The notes below the pieces were generated by a model. The model was given only the letters and a program-made list of their open reading frames with translations, was not told the DNA's origin and ran no database searches. 64,000 nucleotides of DNA from an uncultured Bacteroidota bacterium (GTDB taxonomy: Bacteria; Bacteroidota; Bacteroidia; Chitinophagales; Chitinophagaceae), in NCBI GenBank assembly GCA_903927185.1, contig CAIYLW010000036.1:1-64000 (forward strand), read 5' to 3'. The translations under genes were made by a program, and so were the position numbers. Below, one piece after another: positions 9,017 to 18,270 of this stretch. Positions within the stretch are counted from its first letter, which is position 1, and every line of letters starts with the position of its first letter.

Positions 9017-9856
9017 ATGTACAAACTCTCCAAAAATTATCCCGAGAAGCGGGCTTTTATTACTGGGGCTGCATCCGGACTCGGAAAAGCATTCTCTATA
9101 GAACTTGCTCAGGAAGGATGGACCATTGGAATGGCAGACATTAATATGGAACAACTTGCAGAAGTAGCAGCTGAGGTATCCGCACTTGGCGGAACACCCA
9201 TTACATTTCATCTAGATGTATCTGACAAAATAGAATACCAATCAGTATCGGCTTCTTTTTTAGAGCAAGTCAATGGAATTGATCTACTATTTAATAATGC
9301 CGGCGTTGGCGATGGTGGGGTATTTGAAGAATATGCTTTGGAAAATTACGATTGGATGACGGGGATCAATCAGCTTGGTGTGGTTTATGGTTGCTTTTAT
9401 TTTATCCCTGCTATGAAAAAACAGAAGTCAGGTCATATTCTCAATACTGCGAGTGCTGCTGCAATTGGATGTGCACCAACAATGGGGGCTTATAATATGA
9501 CCAAGGCAGCGGTAGTGGCAATCAGCGAAACTTTATATGGAGAATTACTTGACTTTAATATCAAAGTCTCCTGTATTCAACCCACTTATTTTAAAACCAA
9601 TGTGATACAATATGCACGTGGTGGTGTATGGGTTAAAAAAGCTACACAAGCATTCATTGACAGGTCGGGTTTAGAAGCAAAAGATGTGGCACAAGAAATT
9701 CTCACACGTGCAGGAAAAAATGAATTGTACATTATCCTTCCAAAAGCTGCTCATAAAATGTGGCTCTTGAAAAGATTAGCTCCCCTTTGGTTTAGAAAAA
9801 AAGTGGCAAAAGATTTTATGGCTGCCATGAAAAGAGTGATGAAAAAAACAATATAA
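9017..9856 (+). CDS. Short-chain dehydrogenase/reductase (first of pair)
   Basis: This is a classical SDR of 279 residues: cofactor loop TGAASGLG (about 16-23), NNAG in the fourth strand, and the catalytic tyrosine and lysine in YNMTKAA with an upstream serine in NTASAAA. An acidic residue after the second strand (MADIN) favours NAD(H). The C-terminal 60 residues are basic and extend beyond the core fold, suggesting membrane association. It heads a run of four same-strand genes with gaps of 18, 7 and -4 bases, so it probably acts on the same compound as the acyl-CoA dehydrogenase-like and kinase-like products. The precise substrate is not readable. Confidence 0.9.
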   Translation: MYKLSKNYPEKRAFITGAASGLGKAFSIELAQEGWTIGMADINMEQLAEVAAEVSALGGTPITFHLDVSDKIEYQSVSASFLEQVNGIDLLFNNAGVGDGGVFEEYALENYDWMTGINQLGVVYGCFYFIPAMKKQKSGHILNTASAAAIGCAPTMGAYNMTKAAVVAISETLYGELLDFNIKVSCIQPTYFKTNVIQYARGGVWVKKATQAFIDRSGLEAKDVAQEILTRAGKNELYIILPKAAHKMWLLKRLAPLWFRKKVAKDFMAAMKRVMKKTI

Positions 9857-9874
9857 AATATTCAAACAAAGATT

Positions 9875-10642
9875 ATGGATGCAAATCAAATATTTAGTCT
9901 CAACAATAAAGTAGCACTAATTACTGGTGCCAGTAAAGGAATTGGCGAAGCCATTGCCCGTTTTTTTGCAGCATGTGGTGCTCGGGTAATTATCAATTCC
10001 AGAAAACAAGATGACCTTGATAGGGTATCAGAAAGCATTCGTGAAAATGGAGGCGACTGTGTAGGCTATGCTGCGAATGCCGGCGATGTGGTTGCCTGCA
10101 AAGAACTCATTGCAAAAGTAGTATCCAATTATGGAGGCATCGACATACTGGTAAATAATGCAGCAACTAACCCGGTATTCGGACCCGTTAATAATTGTGA
10201 AGAATGGGCTTTCGATAAAATCATGAGCGTGAATGTAAAAGCTCCTTTTGAATTAAGTAAACTAGTTCACCCTCTTATGAAAGCAAGAGGTGGCGGATCA
10301 ATTATCAATATTAGTTCAGTGGCAGGTATGAGACCTGATCCAGGATTGGGTATTTATTCTATTTCAAAAGCTGCCCTGAATATGCTTACCAAAGTAACTG
10401 CTAAAGAATATGGGGTGGATAATATTCGGGTGAATTCAATTTGCCCTGGCCTTATTAAAACAAAATTTTCTGAAGCACTTTGGACAAATGAAAAAATGCT
10501 CGCGCATTTTGTAAGGCTTACTCCAATCTCCAGAATGGGAACCGTGGAAGAGATTGCCGGACTTGCATTATATCTGGCTTCTGATGCTTCGGCATATACC
10601 ACTGGAAGCATTTTTACTGCTGATGGTGGTTTAACCATTTAA
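9875..10642 (+). CDS. Short-chain dehydrogenase/reductase (FabG/DHRS4-like)
   Basis: A 255-residue SDR with TGASKGIG (cofactor), NNAATN, the catalytic serine in NISSVAG, YSISKAAL (Tyr/Lys), and a C-terminal TTGSIFTADGGLTI that closes the substrate pocket in FabG-like members. The RK pair in INSRKQDD after the second strand suggests NADP(H) use. It is the second gene of the four-gene operon, ending 7 bases before the acyl-CoA dehydrogenase gene. In the Pseudomonas levulinate (lva) pathway an SDR-like reductase, LvaD, converts the 4-keto-acyl-CoA to the 4-hydroxy form; either SDR here could play that part, which is inference. Confidence 0.92.
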   Translation: MDANQIFSLNNKVALITGASKGIGEAIARFFAACGARVIINSRKQDDLDRVSESIRENGGDCVGYAANAGDVVACKELIAKVVSNYGGIDILVNNAATNPVFGPVNNCEEWAFDKIMSVNVKAPFELSKLVHPLMKARGGGSIINISSVAGMRPDPGLGIYSISKAALNMLTKVTAKEYGVDNIRVNSICPGLIKTKFSEALWTNEKMLAHFVRLTPISRMGTVEEIAGLALYLASDASAYTTGSIFTADGGLTI

Positions 10643-10649
10643 ATAAAAA

Positions 10650-11870
10650 ATGATGGAAACAATATTTCATACCGAAAGATTAACTGAGCTGGAAACGAAG
10701 CTTCGGAAATTTGTGATAGAAGAATTAATTCCTTTAGAGAAAGATCACTTAACGCGTCCTTTCAAACAAACAGAAATTATTCTACACGCAAAAAGAGAAG
10801 AAGTAAAAGCACTTGGACTCTGGGGATTACATCTGTCTAAAGAAGAAGGCGGACAAGGATTAACACTTTGCGAGTTTGGACAGTTAAGCGAAATCATGTC
10901 GCTAGCACCTTACTACGGACAATACACTTTTAACTGTCAGGCACCAGATATTGGCAACTATGAATTAATTAGTCGGTTTGGATCTGATTCAATAAAAGAT
11001 AAATTTTTGCATCCCTTATTGGAAGGAAAAATTAGAAGTTGCTTTTCGATGACGGAACCTGAGTTCGCGGGATCGAACCCTACAAGGCTTGGCACCACTG
11101 CCGTTCGCGATGGTGATGAGTATGTGATTAATGGACATAAATGGTTTACCTCTTCTGCAGATGGTGCTGAGTTTGCTGTAGTGATGGCTGTAACTAATCC
11201 TGAAGCTGCTCCTCATGAAAGAGCAAGTATGATTATCGTTCCTACTAATACACCAGGTTTCAACTTGGTTAGAAATATTCCCATCTTCGGTGAAACAGGA
11301 GAAGGTTGGGCTAGTCATGCAGAAATAACTTATACCAATTGTCGTGTTCCTATAACTAATTTAATTGGTACCGAAGGAATGGGATTTCGTTTGGCACAAG
11401 AACGATTGGGGCCCGGAAGAATACACCATTGTATGCGTTGGATTGGCATAGCAGAAAAAGCATTAGACTTACTTTGCAAAAGAGCCGTGAGCAGAGAGAT
11501 GGAAGAAGGTGTTATGCTTGGACAAAAACAATTTATTCAGGGGTTCATTGCAGAGAGTCGTGTAGAAATTGATGCCGCTCGTTTATTAGTTTTAAATACT
11601 GCCGATTCGATTGATAAGAGAGGTGCAAAAGAAACTAGAGATCAAATCTCAGGAATTAAATTTTATGTAGCTAATATGTTTTTAAAAGTTTTGGATCGTG
11701 CCATTCAAGTGCATGGTGGTATGGGCCTTACTGATGAAACGATGTTAGCTAATTTGTATCAGCATGAAAGAGGTGCCAGAATTTGGGATGGTGCCGATGA
11801 AGTACATAAACAAAGCATCGCAATTCATATTTTAAAAAAATATGGTCTTGATCTTAAAAAGAAAAAATGA
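10650..11870 (+). CDS. Acyl-CoA dehydrogenase family protein (ACAD10/11- or LvaC-like)
   Basis: At 406 residues it has the complete acyl-CoA dehydrogenase fold: an N-terminal helical domain, the flavin-binding CFSMTEPEFAGSNPT and GHKWFTSSADGAEF strands, and the C-terminal helical domain with VHGGMGLTDE. Near the C-terminus the segment RIWDGADEVHKQ has an aspartate where canonical enzymes carry the catalytic glutamate of the YEGT motif. This is typical of the ACAD10/11 group. Its stop overlaps the start of the kinase-like gene by 4 bases (ATGA). This pairing mirrors the ACAD10/11 domain pair and LvaC with LvaA, where the kinase phosphorylates a 4-hydroxyacyl-CoA and the ACAD removes the phosphate. 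Confidence 0.92.
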   Translation: MMETIFHTERLTELETKLRKFVIEELIPLEKDHLTRPFKQTEIILHAKREEVKALGLWGLHLSKEEGGQGLTLCEFGQLSEIMSLAPYYGQYTFNCQAPDIGNYELISRFGSDSIKDKFLHPLLEGKIRSCFSMTEPEFAGSNPTRLGTTAVRDGDEYVINGHKWFTSSADGAEFAVVMAVTNPEAAPHERASMIIVPTNTPGFNLVRNIPIFGETGEGWASHAEITYTNCRVPITNLIGTEGMGFRLAQERLGPGRIHHCMRWIGIAEKALDLLCKRAVSREMEEGVMLGQKQFIQGFIAESRVEIDAARLLVLNTADSIDKRGAKETRDQISGIKFYVANMFLKVLDRAIQVHGGMGLTDETMLANLYQHERGARIWDGADEVHKQSIAIHILKKYGLDLKKKK

Positions 11871-12925
11871 TGCAATTAGATAATTCCATTCCTCTAAAAG
11901 AAGGAGAATATTTTGATATCGCAAGATTGAATAATTATCTGCTTGAATGTGTCCCCACTATTGGAACAATAACTAATATTACCAGATTCCCAGGGGGCTA
12001 TTCCAATATTACTTATTGTCTTCAAACAGCGAATAAAGAATGGGTATTACGCATGCCACCCGCGGGTGCTCAAATACAATCTGCGCATGATATGGGGAGA
12101 GAATTTCGTGTATTAAATTTTCTAAAATCCTATTTTAGCAAAGTGCCAGAAGTATTGCACTATTGCGAGAATCCTGACATCATTGGCGCCCCATTTTATA
12201 TTATGGAACGGATAAAAGGTGTGGTACTGAGAGCCGGTAACGCACCAAATATGCAAATTGATTCAACACTCATGCATCAAATCTCCACTGCCTTGGTTGA
12301 GAACTTAGTAGAACTTCACGCCATTGATATTGTAAAAACAAACTTAATACAATTAGGGAAACCGGAAGGATATGTAAGCAGGCAAGTTATAGGATGGGTA
12401 AAAAGATACTTTGCCGCAGAGACTGATTCCATTGAAAACATGAATAGAATTGCAGATTGGTTGAACAAAAATATTCCCAGAGATCAAGCACCGGCACTTT
12501 TGCATAACGATTATAAATACGATAATGTAATACTTGACCCGAATGATCTTTCAAAAATTATTGGCGTTTTAGATTGGGAAATGGCCACAGTGGGCGATCC
12601 ATTGATGGATGTTGGTGCTAGTCTGGCTTATTGGTTTGAAGCTGGCGAAGAAGCAATATTTAAAACATATAACTTAACCTGGCTACCAGGAAATTTAAGC
12701 AGAAGAGAATTGGTAGATCTTTATGCAGATAAAACAAAACGTGATGTTTCTGATATTTTATTCTATTATGTTTTTGGTTTGTTTAAAAATGCGGTAATTG
12801 GACAACAGATTTATCAAAGATGGAAGCAAGGTAATAGCAATGATGCAAGATTTGGAGCTTTACTACCCTTGATAAAACTATTATCCATGAAAGCAGTAAA
12901 TGCCCTAGAGGGAAATACTATCTAA
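11867..12925 (+). CDS. APH-family phosphotransferase (ACAD10/11 N-domain or LvaA-like)
   Basis: The 352-residue protein has the aminoglycoside-phosphotransferase kinase fold. TRFPGGYSNITY forms the nucleotide loop, LLHNDYKYDNVI is the catalytic HxDxxxxN loop and GVLDWEMATVGDP is the metal-binding DWE motif. This subgroup is not an antibiotic-resistance enzyme. In animals it is fused to an acyl-CoA dehydrogenase (ACAD10/11), and in Pseudomonas it is LvaA, a 4-hydroxyvaleryl-CoA kinase. The 4-base overlap with the ACAD gene supports joint function in 4-hydroxy-fatty-acid use. No LvaB-like small protein or acyl-CoA ligase is in the operon. Its 3' end overlaps the convergent gene by 4 bases. Confidence 0.9.
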   Translation: MMQLDNSIPLKEGEYFDIARLNNYLLECVPTIGTITNITRFPGGYSNITYCLQTANKEWVLRMPPAGAQIQSAHDMGREFRVLNFLKSYFSKVPEVLHYCENPDIIGAPFYIMERIKGVVLRAGNAPNMQIDSTLMHQISTALVENLVELHAIDIVKTNLIQLGKPEGYVSRQVIGWVKRYFAAETDSIENMNRIADWLNKNIPRDQAPALLHNDYKYDNVILDPNDLSKIIGVLDWEMATVGDPLMDVGASLAYWFEAGEEAIFKTYNLTWLPGNLSRRELVDLYADKTKRDVSDILFYYVFGLFKNAVIGQQIYQRWKQGNSNDARFGALLPLIKLLSMKAVNALEGNTI

Positions 12926-13692
12926 TATCTTCTTGGCGCTCCCTTATTATATTTTTTGTTTTTAAATTCTTCGAAGTTTTTTTCAATAAAATAGCCCAAT
13001 TCAAGTTCATTCATTCTTTGAACCATTTCATAATCTGGTCGATAATCTTTCATGAACTCATCCAGTTCAGGATTATTTAATTTAGTGATCTTCCTCACAA
13101 AAGCCTTGCTGAATCGATGATCAATATATTTATCTTCTTCTTGTTGTAATAATCTTTGTTGCAGACTAGCTAAGCTTTTGTTTCTTTTAAAGCGAAACAT
13201 ATTGATGATCTCATCTAAATCGAAGCCTACTGTAAGTCCACCTGGATTATACCCTGGATTTTCGCTCAACCGTAAACCTGGTTTTTTAAAATCGAAAAAT
13301 TTTGCATAATCCTTTCTATTTTGAATTGAATCTAGTTTGTAATAACTATTTCTAACTTTTACTTCGGGAAGATCGAATGAACGAACATGTATCATAACAT
13401 CGAAGCTTTCTAAATTAGAAATAGTGTCAACAGGATATTTCAAAGTTGATTTACCAATCATGCTAAACCAAATAGAATCTTTCACCGAAACACGTAGCTC
13501 GTATCTACCTAATGAATCAGTAGTTGTACCTTTTCCTGAAGTACTAATAACAGCAACTGCTTCTAAAGGCCTTCTAGCAGAAATATCAAAAACCCTCCCT
13601 TTTATATTAATATACTGTGCATTTGAATTCTGAACAAAAAATATAGTACAGATCAACAAACAACAAATAGTAATGTGTAGCCTTTTTCTCAA
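12922..13692 (-). CDS. Secreted carboxypeptidase-regulatory-like domain protein
   Basis: The 256-residue product has a signal peptide (about 1-25, ending SNAQ), then a CarboxypepD_reg-like beta-sandwich (about 28-110: INIKGRVFDISARRPLEAV, TTTDSLGRYEL). A charged, mostly helical C-terminal region (about 120-256) follows and is not recognised. The first domain is the same fold that precedes TonB-dependent receptors in Bacteroidota, but no receptor plug or barrel is present. It is probably periplasmic or outer-membrane associated with unknown function. It ends convergently inside the last bases of the kinase-like gene. Confidence 0.75.
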   Translation of the reverse strand: MRKRLHITICCLLICTIFFVQNSNAQYINIKGRVFDISARRPLEAVAVISTSGKGTTTDSLGRYELRVSVKDSIWFSMIGKSTLKYPVDTISNLESFDVMIHVRSFDLPEVKVRNSYYKLDSIQNRKDYAKFFDFKKPGLRLSENPGYNPGGLTVGFDLDEIINMFRFKRNKSLASLQQRLLQQEEDKYIDHRFSKAFVRKITKLNNPELDEFMKDYRPDYEMVQRMNELELGYFIEKNFEEFKNKKYNKGAPRRY

Positions 13693-13780
13693 AAAATAGT
13701 ATTAAGCTGTAATATTAAAGCAGTAAGCTCAGAGTACAAGAATAGGAAATCGAATTAACTTCGTTTTTGCAGAATCCTAC

Positions 13781-14512
13781 TTAAAACTTGGTATCGATGA
13801 TATAAGGAAGCATTAATCTCCAAGTTGGCCAGTCATGAACTATATCATGTCCCCATACTTCCAAATCGTACCATATTCCTTTATTATATAATATACCGGC
13901 GAACCTTTTTGCAGCTTCAGGATCTTCATGATCACCACTCCCACTAAATATATGTATATGGTGACTAGATTTAATCTTATCTAAATAATAGGGATCTTCC
14001 AATGTGGGCAGATAATGTTCTGGGCTATTATAGAAAACCTGATCGTCCCAGAAACCCTTAGTGTATTCTGTTAAATTATATACTCCGCTTAAACTAATTG
14101 CTCCATTAATAATGTCAGGACGTTTTAAAAATAAATTCATAGCATGCAATGCACCAAAAGAAGCCCCACAGGTATAAATCATTATCTCTTTACTAGTAGA
14201 GTTGCGAATAAAAGGGATTACTTCATTGTACACATATTCATTGAATTGATTATGCCGAATCCCTTTATGTTCAGGAATCATATTATTATTCATCCAACTT
14301 TCTTTGTTCATGCTATCGATGCTATAAACACGCAATTTGCCAGCATTAATTTGGGGTGCTAATGCATCTATCAATTGAAATCGATCATATTCTAAATAAT
14401 CAGCTGCAGCAGTAGGTATCAACAATAATGCAAAGCCATAATGTCCATAAGAAACAATCGGCATTTCTCTATTTAATGCTGGACTATACCAAGAGTTAAA
14501 ACTTTTTTCCAT
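13781..14512 (-). CDS. Alpha/beta-hydrolase, putative esterase
   Basis: A 243-residue cytoplasmic protein without signal peptide. It shows an esterase-family alpha/beta-hydrolase pattern: nucleophile elbow GASFGA (serine about 118), an acidic residue in SGSGDHEDPEAAKR, and a histidine in WGHDIVHDWPTW near the end. This layout resembles the EsterD/PHB-depolymerase-like putative esterases. It is the third gene of a same-strand run chrA, parA, esterase with gaps of 19 and 47 bases. The substrate is not known, and a metabolic link with its neighbours is not evident. Confidence 0.8.
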   Translation of the reverse strand: MEKSFNSWYSPALNREMPIVSYGHYGFALLLIPTAAADYLEYDRFQLIDALAPQINAGKLRVYSIDSMNKESWMNNNMIPEHKGIRHNQFNEYVYNEVIPFIRNSTSKEIMIYTCGASFGALHAMNLFLKRPDIINGAISLSGVYNLTEYTKGFWDDQVFYNSPEHYLPTLEDPYYLDKIKSSHHIHIFSGSGDHEDPEAAKRFAGILYNKGIWYDLEVWGHDIVHDWPTWRLMLPYIIDTKF

Positions 14513-14559
14513 AGGATTTTTCTTTGGTGTTGAACAATACAGAAAGATGAAATAATTCT

Positions 14560-15303
14560 TTAGCTAAAACAATTCTTCCTTATTTCTTTCCAAAGGTCGC
14601 GATAACATTGAGCAGCATAACTACTGCGGGCAAAGGTTTCTATTGGCGCTTCTTGAATACCCATTTTTTCTACATCACTTAAATAGGGGATATAATTTTT
14701 CAAAAAGATTTTATCCTTATAGAATTCCTGCATTACTTCATGGTGCAAATTCTTTCGATGGTCTACCATACTAAAGAAACATTTTATTTTTTTTGTATCA
14801 ACACCGTTTTCTTTACAATAATCAATCACAGTTTCGTAAGATCTAATAGATAAAGTAGTTGGAATATTTGGCATCAATATCCAATCGGCTGCAACAAAAA
14901 TTGAATCATGCAATAACGAGAGTCCCGGAGGGCAATCTAGAATTATTACATCAAATTCATTTTTGATGCCAGATAATAAAGAAGCAATTTTTTTCTTCGA
15001 TTGCTTCATATCATTTAACAATAGATCTGCATGTCTGGCAGAAAGGTCTGCTGGTATAATACTCAATCCTTCATAATTTGTTCCTTGAATGGCTTCAGAA
15101 AGTGCTACTTCTCCATTCAATAATTTCTTGGATTCATTTTTGACTGAAGAAGTGGATCCAAAATAAAAGGAGGCTGATCCTTGCGGATCAAGGTCCCAAA
15201 TGAGTGTCCTATAGCCTTCTTTAGCAGATAAATAAGCTAGATTTACAGCGGATGCAGTTTTCCCAACACCGCCCTTCAGATTGTAGATTGCCAGTGTGAT
15301 CAT
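14560..15303 (-). CDS. ParA/Soj family ATPase, without a ParB partner
   Basis: The 247-residue protein has the deviant Walker A motif KGGVGKTA with the signature lysine (residues 10-17), the A' motif DLDPQG and a Walker B-like region VIILDCPPG. ParA proteins are dimerising ATPases that position DNA or protein cargo. No parB-like gene or parS-like cluster is adjacent, so a role in chromosome segregation is doubtful, and it may position another cargo. It begins 19 bases after the ChrA-like gene, suggesting shared transcription. Confidence 0.9.
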   Translation of the reverse strand: MITLAIYNLKGGVGKTASAVNLAYLSAKEGYRTLIWDLDPQGSASFYFGSTSSVKNESKKLLNGEVALSEAIQGTNYEGLSIIPADLSARHADLLLNDMKQSKKKIASLLSGIKNEFDVIILDCPPGLSLLHDSIFVAADWILMPNIPTTLSIRSYETVIDYCKENGVDTKKIKCFFSMVDHRKNLHHEVMQEFYKDKIFLKNYIPYLSDVEKMGIQEAPIETFARSSYAAQCYRDLWKEIRKNCFS

Positions 15304-15322
15304 ACTCTAAGATACAGTAATT

Positions 15323-16588
15323 TTAAAAAGACTGAAACAACCAGCCCAGTAATATGGAACCTAAAACTATAAATGGAGCAGGGATTTTATGGCTATTTAG
15401 TAAGAGAAAAGTGATCACAACAACTCCTAACTCCATAAAGCCAATTGTTTTACCCTCTAAAAGTGGGAACAGAAAATTATCTTTAATTAAATAACAAGTG
15501 GCTCCTGCCATAATTCCAACTACGGCTGCATTGATTCCTTCCAAGGATCTAAAAATAACTGCATACTTCTTTAAATTATGCCAAACTGGAAAAAAGAATA
15601 AAACCAATAAAGCACTAGGTAAGAAGATGGCTAAAGTTCCAATTACACATCCCAAAAATTGAAGGCCCGGTCCCTGATCGGATAATAGCATTCCTCCTGT
15701 AAATGCACCAATTGAAAATACTGGACCAGGAATTGCACGAACTATTCCTGAACCTGTAAGAAAGTCTTTTTTATCCATTCGAAGTACCGTTCGATGCGAG
15801 TTCTGCACTTGCTTCGTTTCGGGCCTTGTTACATATTGTTCGTACATCAATGGCATTAATACATCGCCACCGCCAAATACCAAACTGCCATTTCGAAAAG
15901 TCATTTCAAATAAGTTGAAGGGCTTTCTATTTGGCCAATTTTGTCTGGTAGCTGTTTCAGAAAGATAACCTGCGATTCCAAACAATGCCAAAAAGATGAG
16001 AATATTGCCCCACTTAATTTGCTTTGGCGGTATCCCTTTTTGAGGAATTCTTCGATCGCTAAAATTAGTTGTAATGCCAGCTATTAATATCAATCCGGGG
16101 AAAACCCAGGGCGTTTTAAAAGCCAAAAATGTTACTAAAGTTGCTACTGCCATGATTACTTGTGTAATCGTATTGTGTATAGCTACTCCAAAAATTCGGA
16201 AAGTAGAATACACGATAAAACCAATTGCCATAGGTTGCACAAAAAGAAATATACCCTGCGGCATGCTTTTGTCATCCATATAATCAATTAGAAAAGATAA
16301 GGCCCCCATAATAGTACTCGCGGGTATTATCCAAATAATCAGTGTCCATATAGCTAATGTTAACCCCCCTCTTTTAAAACCAATAAGGGTAAGAGTTTGT
16401 GTAGAAGATGCCCCAGGGAGTAATTGACAAAACCCATTATATTCCATTAACTCTTCTTCTGTAACATCTTTTCTTTCCTGCACAAAAGTCTTCATCATCA
16501 TACCCATATGGCCTTGTGGTCCGCCAAAAGCAGTGATACTATGCAATAGCACGGCACGCAAAAATGGTATGTGACGAAAGAATTTCAA
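15323..16588 (-). CDS. chrA: Chromate transporter family protein, two-domain (ChrA)
   Basis: The 421-residue membrane protein has two copies of the CHR domain. The first begins near 15 with [11 protein letters not shown] and [14 protein letters not shown], the second near 230 with [16 protein letters not shown] and [17 protein letters not shown]. The duplicated FGG...P/GP pattern and length are standard for long-chain ChrA transporters, which export chromate or related oxyanions. Actual substrate in this organism is unproven. It leads a small minus-strand unit with parA and an esterase gene. Confidence 0.9.
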   Translation of the reverse strand: MKFFRHIPFLRAVLLHSITAFGGPQGHMGMMMKTFVQERKDVTEEELMEYNGFCQLLPGASSTQTLTLIGFKRGGLTLAIWTLIIWIIPASTIMGALSFLIDYMDDKSMPQGIFLFVQPMAIGFIVYSTFRIFGVAIHNTITQVIMAVATLVTFLAFKTPWVFPGLILIAGITTNFSDRRIPQKGIPPKQIKWGNILIFLALFGIAGYLSETATRQNWPNRKPFNLFEMTFRNGSLVFGGGDVLMPLMYEQYVTRPETKQVQNSHRTVLRMDKKDFLTGSGIVRAIPGPVFSIGAFTGGMLLSDQGPGLQFLGCVIGTLAIFLPSALLVLFFFPVWHNLKKYAVIFRSLEGINAAVVGIMAGATCYLIKDNFLFPLLEGKTIGFMELGVVVITFLLLNSHKIPAPFIVLGSILLGWLFQSF

Positions 16589-16711
16589 CAGCTTTTAATG
16601 TTAAAATGATAGACTATGATATTTTCTGTTTGCTTTATCTAAATCTTTTGCTATGTTAAATTATGATTGTTAAAAATACAAAACTAGCAGCAAATGCTTT
16701 TGTATGAATAA

Positions 16712-16747
16712 ATGAAGCAAATTGCAAGTACTTTATCAAACTATTAT
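16712..16747 (+). other. Alternative upstream start of the DUF3089 gene
   Basis: An in-frame ATG at 16712 adds 12 polar residues before the lipoprotein signal. The downstream ATG gives a normal lysine-led signal and is preferred. Confidence 0.4.
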
Positions 16748-17794
16748 ATGAAACAGCTCGTTAACTATTTTTCTATTTTAATTTTATTGGCATCGGTTAG
16801 TTGTGCGAAGCCTCCACAAAAATTTGAAGGATTAGCAGCTTACCAAATTAAAACAGTTAATGGAAAACCCAACTATGCAGATTTGCATTTCTGGGCTGCA
16901 CATCCTTTTAAGCATGACCCCTCTGATAGCATACCTGAACCTTTAAGAAAAAATTATAAAGCAGATTCTACGGTCGACATATTTTTTGTACATCCAACTA
17001 CTTATACTGCCAATGAAAAAAGTTTTGGTTGGAATGCCAACTTAGAAGATGCTGCATTAAATGGCAAAACCGACTATAGTACTATTCTATATCAAGCTAG
17101 TATATTTAATCAAGCCGGAAGAGTTTTTGCTCCAAGGTATCGTCAGGCACATTTGTCGGCTTACTTTCCTAAAAGTTTAGAAGATAGTTTAGAGGCGTTG
17201 AAAGCTTTTGAACTAGCCTATCAGGATGTAAAAACTGCTTTCGAATTTTATCTGGCGAATTATAATTGCGGTCGACCAATCGTGATTGCATCCCATAGTC
17301 AGGGTAGCACGCATGCCAAAAGATTATTAAAAGAATTCTTTGATAATAAACCATTAAAAAATAAATTGGTGGCTGCCTATATTGTGGGAATGATATTTGA
17401 ACCAAATTATTTAACTGAAATACCTGGTTGCAAAACCCCTAACCAGACTGGATGCGTATGTGCTTGGCGAACTTATAAGAATGGTTTTATTCCTGCCTTT
17501 GTTGAAAACGAACAAATACATTCGATAGTTACTAATCCGCTTACCTGGGATGCAACGATTCCTCAAGTGGATAGGGATTTTAATACTGGGGGCATCCTTT
17601 TAAAATTTAATAAACTAATTCCAAGAGTTGCCGATGCAACGGTAATTGATAAAATTCTTTGGTCAGGCAAACCCCATTTTTTTGGAAATATATTTTATAC
17701 ATCCAAGAACTTTCATATTGCGGATATGAACCTGTATTACTTGAGTATTAGAAAGAATGTTGAGACGAGAATTGGTGCTTATTGGAAAAAATAG
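16748..17794 (+). CDS. DUF3089 family lipoprotein (alpha/beta-hydrolase-like)
   Basis: From the ATG at 16748 the product is 348 residues with a clear lipoprotein signal (LASVSC, cysteine about 19). The ATG at 16712 would place a 12-residue polar tail before the signal, so I reject it. The body matches DUF3089: VDIFFVHPTTY near 75, VFAPRYRQAHLSAYF, and the nucleophile elbow SHSQGS near 182. The family is probably hydrolytic and acts at the cell surface or in the periplasm, but the substrate is unknown. A GC hairpin follows immediately after the stop. Confidence 0.82.
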   Translation: MKQLVNYFSILILLASVSCAKPPQKFEGLAAYQIKTVNGKPNYADLHFWAAHPFKHDPSDSIPEPLRKNYKADSTVDIFFVHPTTYTANEKSFGWNANLEDAALNGKTDYSTILYQASIFNQAGRVFAPRYRQAHLSAYFPKSLEDSLEALKAFELAYQDVKTAFEFYLANYNCGRPIVIASHSQGSTHAKRLLKEFFDNKPLKNKLVAAYIVGMIFEPNYLTEIPGCKTPNQTGCVCAWRTYKNGFIPAFVENEQIHSIVTNPLTWDATIPQVDRDFNTGGILLKFNKLIPRVADATVIDKILWSGKPHFFGNIFYTSKNFHIADMNLYYLSIRKNVETRIGAYWKK

Positions 17795-17795
17795 A

Positions 17796-17815
17796 CCCCA
17801 TTCCGAAGAATGGGG
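17796..17815 (+). terminator. Hairpin after the DUF3089 gene
   Basis: The perfect stem CCCCATTC / GAATGGGG with a CGAA tetraloop starts directly after the stop codon. The following T tract is weak, so termination is likely but not certain. Confidence 0.6.
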
Positions 17816-17847
17816 CCAAACGGTTTTACAATAGGAAATTGGATTTT

Positions 17848-18171
17848 TTATTGTTTAATAAACCGAATCGATTGTATAAAACGATCTTTAAAAAAAGCAT
17901 TTAGTACATAAGCACCACTGCTCAGATCACTCATATTTAAGTTAATTTGCTGATTCCCTTCTTCCGTGAGGGTAACCACCGTTTTAGCTATCCTTCCTTC
18001 CAAGTCTAGCACTTTTAATACTAACCTACCGGCTTTGCTTTCAAAAACAGTTAAAAAGCTGCTTTCTTCTACCAAAATAGGTTGCAAACTTTTAATGTAC
18101 ATACATGCGCATTTAAAATTGAACAATTTTTGGACTATACACCGGGAGGTTACACTAAAAGACAGAGACAA
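17848..18171 (-). pseudogene. T9SS type A sorting domain fragment
   Basis: The last 80 residues (KAGRLVLKVLDLEGRIAK, then INLNMSDLSSGAYVLN, then a basic end) have the pattern of a C-terminal secretion signal for the type IX secretion system. Normally this domain ends a large secreted protein after a signal peptide. Here there is neither: the frame opens with a TTG and an unconvincing cysteine-rich leader. I read it as the surviving 3' end of a broken secreted-protein gene, or less likely a very small protein. A mobile-looking inverted repeat lies just upstream (18271-18434). Confidence 0.6.
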
Positions 18172-18270
18172 ATATGAATTTGCTGCATTGTTTAAAAAAA
18201 TATTGTTGATCCCGGATTTAGCTTGGTGCAGTATATATGTTAACCAAGCCTTTAGCTAGAAACTAAAATC

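Noticed and set aside
10354..10638. Minus-strand open frame inside the second SDR gene
   Set aside because: It is antisense to a well-supported SDR, has no recognisable motif and lacks a promoter.
11867..12925. Aminoglycoside resistance reading of the APH-family gene
   Set aside because: The overlap with an ACAD10/11-like gene and the SDR neighbours point to acyl-CoA metabolism.
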